DNA of 9,668 nucleotides from Bacteroidota bacterium (GTDB lineage Bacteria > Bacteroidota > Bacteroidia > Chitinophagales > Chitinophagaceae), in the NCBI GenBank assembly GCA_023423015.1, contig JAFAGE010000143.1:1-9668 (forward strand), written 5' to 3'. Positions 6,338 to 9,668 of this stretch are shown in pieces (positions within the stretch are counted from its first letter, which is position 1; each line of letters begins with the position of its first letter). The notes under the pieces are model-generated. The model was not told the origin of the DNA. It saw only the letters and a list, made by a program, of their open reading frames with translations, and ran no database searches. The translations under genes and the position numbers were made by a program.

Positions 6338-6405
6338 TGAAAGGTCAAAGGCGAAAGGTGAGAAGGCAGTATTCAGGCATTTCACTTCTCACATTTGACC
6401 TTTCA
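6338..6405. repeat. imperfect palindrome between rnpB and plsX (possible shared transcription end)
   Basis: TGAAAGGTCAAA (6338-6349) pairs exactly with TTTGACCTTTCA (6394-6405), and GTGAGAAG (6358-6365) pairs with CTTCTCAC (6385-6392); an eight-base bulge (6350-6357) sits on the left arm and the loop is 19 bases. It lies 3' of both convergent genes, one base beyond the plsX stop codon and just past the rnpB T-run. Neither side has a T-tract directly after the stem, so a classical terminator is not shown. The left arm contains the GAAAGGTGA repeat also found at the end of pyrB. Confidence 0.6.
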
Positions 6406-6406
6406 C

Positions 6407-7345
6407 CTATTTAAGTTCCTCTGCCATTTTAGTTAGCAGATCTGTGGCTATCATTTTTTCGGCCAGCCGGATCATGTTGGCGAAAGCTTTTCCGTGCGAA
6501 ATTCCATGGCCGATTATTACGGGCCTGTTCACGCCGAGTACAGGCGTGCCTCCATAGTTTTCGAAATTGAAGAGATCAAGATAGTCGTGGCGGATATGTT
6601 TTTCCTGGGTGATGTCGTAAATCGATTCAGCAAGTTTCAGGATGATGTTCCCGGTGAAACCCTCGCAAACCATTACGTCGGCCTTGTCTTTGAAAATGTC
6701 GCGGCCTTCTATATTCCCGATAAATTCGATATGCTGATTTTCTTTCAGCAAAGCATAGGCTGCCTGGGCGAGTACATTTCCCTTGCCTTCCTCTTCGCCG
6801 ATGTTTATCAGTGCAACGCGAGGATTATCAATCCCGGAAATATAACGTGCATACACCGAACCCAGTGTAGCAAATTGGTTGAGATGTTCGGGCTTGCAGT
6901 CTGCATTCAGGCCTACATCGAGCAGCAGGCCCGTTTTACCATTGTCTTTAGGGATAATTGTGGAAATCGTGGGTCTTAGTACGCCCTCGATGGCTTTGAT
7001 GCTGTAAAGTGCTCCTACCAGCATGGCGCCGGTATTTCCTGCACTGATGAAAGCATCGCACTTGTCGCCGGCAAGTTGTCGGAAACCGACAGAGATCGAC
7101 GACTTCGGCTTCTCCTTTAATGCTTTGGTGGGATGTTCGTTCATGCCGATGATTTCTTCCGCATGAACGATAGAGTAATTTTCTTTGCTGATGCTGCTTG
7201 CCGAAACCAGTGGTTGAATGTCGGCTTCATTGCCAACCATCACAAGATGAGCAGGTGTACTGTTTCCTGCAAGATATTCTTCAATGCCTCTAATAGCTTC
7301 AAGGGGCGCATAATCGCCGCCCATCATATCTAAGGCGATTTTCAT
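6407..7345 (-). CDS. plsX: phosphate acyltransferase PlsX
   Basis: PlsX converts acyl-ACP and phosphate to acyl-phosphate, the donor for the first acylation of glycerol-3-phosphate in membrane phospholipid synthesis; it is a soluble protein that associates peripherally with the membrane. The 312-residue protein starts with MKIALDMMGGD (1-11) and shows IGMNEHPTKALKEK (66-79), FISAGNTGAMLVG (99-111), LLDVGLNADCKPEHL (141-155), INIGEEEGKGN (180-190), VCEGFTGNI (226-234) and GGTPVLGVNRPVIIGHG (265-281), all family landmarks. It lies 14 bases downstream of rpmF and 3' of yceD, the common order, so it is probably the last gene of that operon. fabH, often next in other bacteria, is absent: the neighbour is the convergent rnpB. 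Confidence 0.97.
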   Translation of the reverse strand: MKIALDMMGGDYAPLEAIRGIEEYLAGNSTPAHLVMVGNEADIQPLVSASSISKENYSIVHAEEIIGMNEHPTKALKEKPKSSISVGFRQLAGDKCDAFISAGNTGAMLVGALYSIKAIEGVLRPTISTIIPKDNGKTGLLLDVGLNADCKPEHLNQFATLGSVYARYISGIDNPRVALINIGEEEGKGNVLAQAAYALLKENQHIEFIGNIEGRDIFKDKADVMVCEGFTGNIILKLAESIYDITQEKHIRHDYLDLFNFENYGGTPVLGVNRPVIIGHGISHGKAFANMIRLAEKMIATDLLTKMAEELK

Positions 7346-7359
7346 CCGGTAACTTGCAA

Positions 7360-7551
7360 TTACTTAACAGGTGATTTCTCAGCTACTACTTTTCCTTTGT
7401 AGTACAGCTTTCCTTCGCTGACATGTGCGCGGTGGCGTACATGAATTTCACCTGTAGTTGAGTCTTTGCTCAGTGTTACGGTTTCTGCTTTGTAATGCGT
7501 TCTTCTTTTTGCACTCCTTTGTTGTGAGTGTCTTCTTTTCGGATTAGGCAT
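7360..7551 (-). CDS. rpmF: 50S ribosomal protein L32
   Basis: This 63-residue basic protein is a component of the large ribosomal subunit. The N-terminal MPNPKRRHSQQRSAKRRTHY is the conserved L32 rRNA-binding tail. The central segment, TLSKDSTTGEIHVRHRAHV (26-44), aligns to the zinc-ribbon region but contains no Cys, so this is the zinc-independent form, which I regard as usual in Bacteroidota; the C-terminal LYYKGKVV is conserved. It sits between yceD (23 bases) and plsX (14 bases) on the same strand, without a visible Shine-Dalgarno sequence, in the widespread yceD-rpmF-plsX arrangement. Confidence 0.97.
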   Translation of the reverse strand: MPNPKRRHSQQRSAKRRTHYKAETVTLSKDSTTGEIHVRHRAHVSEGKLYYKGKVVAEKSPVK

Positions 7552-7574
7552 AAATCAATTATTATGTCTATAAA

Positions 7575-8120
7575 TTAATCAGTGTCTAGATTTCTGAACT
7601 TCTCCAATCCCTTCCACAATGGGTTTGAGGACTTATTTTCCGAACCCATTTTTGCCAGCATGGCCAGAACTTCCGGATTGCAGGTAGATCCACCAATCTG
7701 GTCAGGCGCACACATGCGTTGCATCGGGATGCTCAGGTTTACAAACTCATAAATCCAATCGGCTATGTGCAGGTGACTCTCGCCTTTAGAGATGTAATAA
7801 ATGTCAGGATCTTCTTCCTGGTCATTCATCTCTTCAGGATTGTCTACCATCTTAACCACCAGGTTGAATTCATCCCAGAGCTCAAGCGGTATACCGTTTC
7901 CGCACCTGTCGCAGGTTACCTCGAGCTTACCACCCACTTCGAACTTCAGCATCATAAATCCGTTGTTTTTGTCAAGTGTCAGCTTGATGTTTGCAACGCA
8001 ATTTCTGAAATCCTGCTCCTGGTAGTCTACAAAGAACTTGTCATCAATATCATAGCTAAACTCATGGATGCCAGGTTTCAACCCCACAAACGCTATATCG
8101 TAATTCCTGCGGCTGCTCAT
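7575..8120 (-). CDS. yceD: YceD family protein (DUF177)
   Basis: YceD proteins are encoded beside rpmF in most bacteria, and homologues are linked to 23S rRNA accumulation in plants and E. coli; the biochemical role is not settled. The 181-residue protein shows a CxxC pair (Cys70, Cys73 in VTCDRCG) and a second pair at Cys137 and Cys147 around the conserved SIPMQRMC region, plus the family C-terminus NPLWKGLEKF (166-175). Four cysteines could bind a metal; this is inference. The frame is open 54 bases further upstream to 8174, but that form would begin with a run unlike homologues and would precede the -7 box; the ATG at 8120 follows the box by 23 bases. An acidic stretch DNPEEMNDQEEDPD (93-106) is likely a loop. 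Likely first gene of the yceD-rpmF-plsX operon. Confidence 0.93.
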   Translation of the reverse strand: MSSRRNYDIAFVGLKPGIHEFSYDIDDKFFVDYQEQDFRNCVANIKLTLDKNNGFMMLKFEVGGKLEVTCDRCGNGIPLELWDEFNLVVKMVDNPEEMNDQEEDPDIYYISKGESHLHIADWIYEFVNLSIPMQRMCAPDQIGGSTCNPEVLAMLAKMGSENKSSNPLWKGLEKFRNLDTD

Positions 8121-8125
8121 GAGCT

Positions 8126-8139
8126 CTCTTTTAAAAGAG
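8126..8139. promoter_or_regulatory. 14-bp perfect palindrome in the yceD leader
   Basis: CTCTTTTAAAAGAG is a perfect palindrome between the -7 box and the ATG of yceD. It could be an operator or a short leader hairpin; its AT-rich centre means chance is also possible. Confidence 0.4.
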
Positions 8140-8143
8140 TTTG

Positions 8144-8151
8144 CAAAGGTA
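8144..8151 (-). promoter_or_regulatory. -7 promoter box of the yceD-rpmF-plsX operon
   Basis: On the minus strand 8151 to 8144 reads TACCTTTG, an exact match to the Bacteroidota -7 consensus TAnnTTTG, in the 47-base gap between the glutaminyl cyclase stop and the yceD ATG. The -33 region has no clear TTG. Confidence 0.6.
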
Positions 8152-8167
8152 ACGTAAAAAAAGGATG

Positions 8168-8980
8168 TTACCACTTAATTTCGTAAATATAAGGCCACTT
8201 TTTACCGGTTATGAAAGTCTTGCCGGTAGTTGAATCATAAGCAATTCCATTCAATTCCTGGGCACCCGGAAAGGCAGCCTTTGCCTCTGCCACCTGCTTC
8301 GACAGATCGAACTTACCCACCACGTAACCTGTGGCGGTATCTATTTTGAGGATTTCTGAAGTTAACCATTTGTTGGCGTAGAGGTAGCCATTGATAAACT
8401 CGAGCTCGTTAATATTGTTCACATACCCCGTGTTATCCTGAACGGGGAGCATTTTTGTAAAAGCCACTGAATCTGAAGTAAGATAGTAGATGTTGCTTGT
8501 ACCCGTGCTCATAATCAGGCTATTGCCATCATTGGTGATACCCCAGCCTTCACTCCGGTATCTGAATTCCCCCAACCTTTTGAACGTTTTTGCGTCGTAG
8601 ATAAAGCCTACCTGCGACTTATAAGTCAACTGAAATATCTTGTCGTTAATGAATGTGATACCCTCGCCAAAAAATGATTTTCCGAGGTCGACTTTCCTGT
8701 CGTATTTGCCCGACGGCAACTCAAGGCTGGCGATCCATGTGCCGCTGTTCGAAGGTTCATCAGGCGAGCCGGTACTTTCGAACAGCTTTCCATTGTAAAA
8801 GGTAAAACCCTGGGTGAATGCAGAAGTGTCGTGTGGAAAACGGTTTAACACCTGGAATGATAAATTCGTAGGAGCGGCAACCCCCGTCTGGTTATCATCA
8901 TCAGCAGGCTGATCATTATCGCCACAGGCGTTCAGTATAAAGAGCAGGGCCAGTAAGTAGAAACAGATCCGTTTATTCAT
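8168..8980 (-). CDS. glutaminyl-peptide cyclotransferase (plant/bacterial type), lipoprotein
   Basis: This family (Pfam Glu_cyclase_2, a five-bladed propeller) converts N-terminal glutamine of proteins or peptides to pyroglutamate. The 270-residue precursor starts with a lipoprotein signal: hydrophobic stretch, then LNAC with the lipidated Cys at 19, so it is probably anchored in the envelope; the following acidic DNDQPADDDN could act as a surface-export signal (inference). Family motifs follow: RFPHDTSAFTQGF (47-59), LFESTGS (66-72), FGEGITF (104-110), FRYRSEGWGIT (139-149), LIMSTGTS (155-162), NELEFINGYLYANKW (191-205), ELNGIAYDSTTGKTFITGK (242-260) and WPYIYEIKW (262-270). The Glu in SEGWG is in the region proposed as catalytic. 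A TTG at 8989 would extend the frame by three residues, but it lies inside the -7 box, so ATG 8980 is preferred. Confidence 0.93.
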   Translation of the reverse strand: MNKRICFYLLALLFILNACGDNDQPADDDNQTGVAAPTNLSFQVLNRFPHDTSAFTQGFTFYNGKLFESTGSPDEPSNSGTWIASLELPSGKYDRKVDLGKSFFGEGITFINDKIFQLTYKSQVGFIYDAKTFKRLGEFRYRSEGWGITNDGNSLIMSTGTSNIYYLTSDSVAFTKMLPVQDNTGYVNNINELEFINGYLYANKWLTSEILKIDTATGYVVGKFDLSKQVAEAKAAFPGAQELNGIAYDSTTGKTFITGKKWPYIYEIKW

Positions 8981-8986
8981 GGGTTT

Positions 8987-8994
8987 CAAATGTA
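8987..8994 (-). promoter_or_regulatory. -7 promoter box of the glutaminyl cyclase gene
   Basis: On the minus strand 8994 to 8987 reads TACATTTG, an exact TAnnTTTG match, ending six bases before the ATG. The transcript would begin at or very near the start codon. No TTG is seen at the -33 distance. Confidence 0.6.
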
Positions 8995-9042
8995 CTATGT
9001 TGAGTTATAACGAACGGTGTACAAAAAGATAAATTTAACCAG

Positions 9043-9221
9043 CTACTTGCATTCATCGTTTTTAATGTATTCTTTTACATTTTCGCTTTTCTCCAATCCA
9101 TCCTTTAAGAAGCCGGTAAGTCCAGCCTGTGCAAAGCCTTCACAAACGTGTTGGCATGAATCGCGGCATCCATTTCTTTGTTGATAGCGTTACCCGTAAG
9201 GGCATCATAATTGGTGGTGTC
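9043..9221 (-). pseudogene. possible frame-broken remnant of a small protein gene (unrecognised)
   Basis: On the minus strand the last 48 codons before a TAG at 9045-9043 read like a genuine protein end: three Cys spaced C-x3-C-x3-C, then EGFAQAGLTGFLKDGLEKSE and NVKEYIKNDECK. This frame has no ATG, GTG or usable TTG start and begins after a TAA at 9192-9190. A second minus frame, 9221-9105, reads DTTNYDALTGNAINKEMDAA and is closed upstream by TGA at 9224-9222. Joining the two needs a frameshift around 9145-9165. The stop lies about 50 bases upstream of the glutaminyl cyclase promoter box on the same strand. I do not recognise a family. The second frame is codon-aligned with the antisense M43 frame, so it may be a shadow; the first is not. 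Confidence 0.3.
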
Positions 9222-9668
9222 TCAAAATACCTCTATCCACTTCTCTGTCTCATCTTCCTTTCTCTTTCCTCGTATTCGCAGCGTACATGTGTAAGCCCGG
9301 CTCACGTAGTAAATGCAGGCGTGCTGGAGGAGGCCGAATCTTCTGTATCATACGATTCAGTCATCATCATTCCCGTTGTGGTTCATGTGGTTTACAATAG
9401 TAACGACCAGAACATCAGCGACGAACAGGTGAGATCTCAAATAGATGTACTCAACCGCGACTATCGCCTGAAAAATGCAGACGCCGCCTTTATACCTGCT
9501 TCTTTTAAAAACGTTGCCGGCGATGCACGGATTGAATTCCGGCTTGCTACCCTTGATCCTTCGGGAAAGCCGACAAACGGTATACGCAGAGTTTATTCGC
9601 AGGTTACCGGTTTTGGTGTAGATGACCAGATCAAGTTTACAGCTACCGGGGGAGATGATGCCTGGGAT
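9156..9668 (+). CDS. M43-family (cytophagalysin/PAPP-A-like) zinc metalloprotease, 3' partial
   Basis: These are secreted metalloproteases (metzincins), often large and carrying C-terminal sorting domains in Bacteroidota. The window holds the N-terminal region only. A signal peptide is visible (YLYPLLCLIFLSLSSYSQ, about 25-42 from ATG 9156), followed by the family's typical opening: VIIIPVVVHVVYNSNDQNIS, then DEQVRSQIDVLNRDYRLKNAD, IPASFKNVAGDARIEFRLA and TNGIRRVYS. The HExxHxxGHxLGLxH zinc site would lie beyond the window, so activity cannot be judged. The start is uncertain: ATG 9156 is the only in-frame ATG, giving an unusually long 24-residue segment before the hydrophobic core, and that segment overlaps the antisense remnant at 9043-9221; GTC stands at 9219 where a start would fit best. 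No convincing promoter is seen. Confidence 0.8.
   Translation, partial: MNRGIHFFVDSVTRKGIIIGGVSKYLYPLLCLIFLSLSSYSQRTCVSPAHVVNAGVLEEAESSVSYDSVIIIPVVVHVVYNSNDQNISDEQVRSQIDVLNRDYRLKNADAAFIPASFKNVAGDARIEFRLATLDPSGKPTNGIRRVYSQVTGFGVDDQIKFTATGGDDAWD

Noticed and set aside
6494..6979. 161-codon open frame on the plus strand
   Set aside because: It lies wholly inside plsX on the opposite strand, with no homologous-looking motif, promoter or start context.
9061..9090. TACATTTT at 9076-9083 as a promoter for the M43 gene
   Set aside because: No TTG at the right distance, it lies within the minus-strand remnant, and it is far (73 bases) from an already doubtful start.
9222..9350. Minus-strand open stretch with a charged, protein-like reading (Lys/Glu/Arg-rich, e.g. 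GKRKEDETEKW)
   Set aside because: It is the exact antisense of the M43 signal peptide; leucine codons CTC/CTT read backwards as GAG/AAG, which makes any signal peptide look charged on the other strand.
1..9668. CRISPR array, insertion sequence, toxin-antitoxin or phage-defence genes
   Set aside because: No regularly spaced repeats, transposase motifs or paired small genes of those types are visible; the genes are housekeeping or envelope functions.

Overview
The window looks like a chromosomal housekeeping segment from a member of the Bacteroidota, probably near Chitinophagaceae/Sphingobacteriia. The reasons are: a PruA of the Bacteroidota type; a PyrR-PyrB pair; a cysteine-free ribosomal protein L32; secreted proteins and a lipoprotein with typical Bacteroidota signal regions; an M43 (cytophagalysin/PAPP-A-like) protease; near absence of Shine-Dalgarno sequences; and repeated TAnnTTTG-like -7 promoter boxes. 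No mobile element, CRISPR array, tRNA or rRNA was seen.

Layout. At 1-1557 (+) is most of pruA (proline/glutamate catabolism), cut at its 5' end by the window edge. A small predicted outer-membrane beta-barrel protein (1640-2179, +) follows and is closed by a clear intrinsic terminator. A pyrimidine/cofactor block comes next: pyrR (2285-2815, TTG start), pyrB (2857-3795) and coaD (3854-4351), all +. coaD converges with a NUDIX hydrolase gene (4827-4354, -), which is divergent from pyrE (4911-5543, +). pyrE is followed by a secreted single-domain heavy-metal-binding protein (5568-5930, +), and only about 10 bases later by rnpB, the RNase P RNA (about 5940-6335, +).

The right half is mainly on the minus strand: a glutaminyl cyclase lipoprotein (8980-8168), then the conserved yceD-rpmF-plsX cluster (8120-6407), which ends in an imperfect palindrome facing rnpB. 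At the right edge an M43-type metalloprotease gene starts on + and runs out of the window.

How the genes relate. PyrB and PyrE carry out two steps of de novo UMP synthesis and PyrR is a PRPP-fold regulator/UPRTase homologue. CoaD makes dephospho-CoA and PlsX starts phospholipid synthesis from acyl-ACP. The yceD-rpmF-plsX cluster ties ribosome proteins to lipid synthesis, as in many bacteria.

The points most worth a second look are: (i) -7 boxes sitting 4-9 bases before several start codons, which predicts leaderless or near-leaderless mRNAs; (ii) a protein-like but start-less, frame-broken minus-strand remnant at 9043-9221, exactly where the M43 protease lacks a convincing start; (iii) a GAAAGGTGA-type repeat that ends two genes, including the last codons of pyrB; (iv) the rnpB gene packed against a metal-binding protein gene. 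Nothing here is clearly a new biological system.
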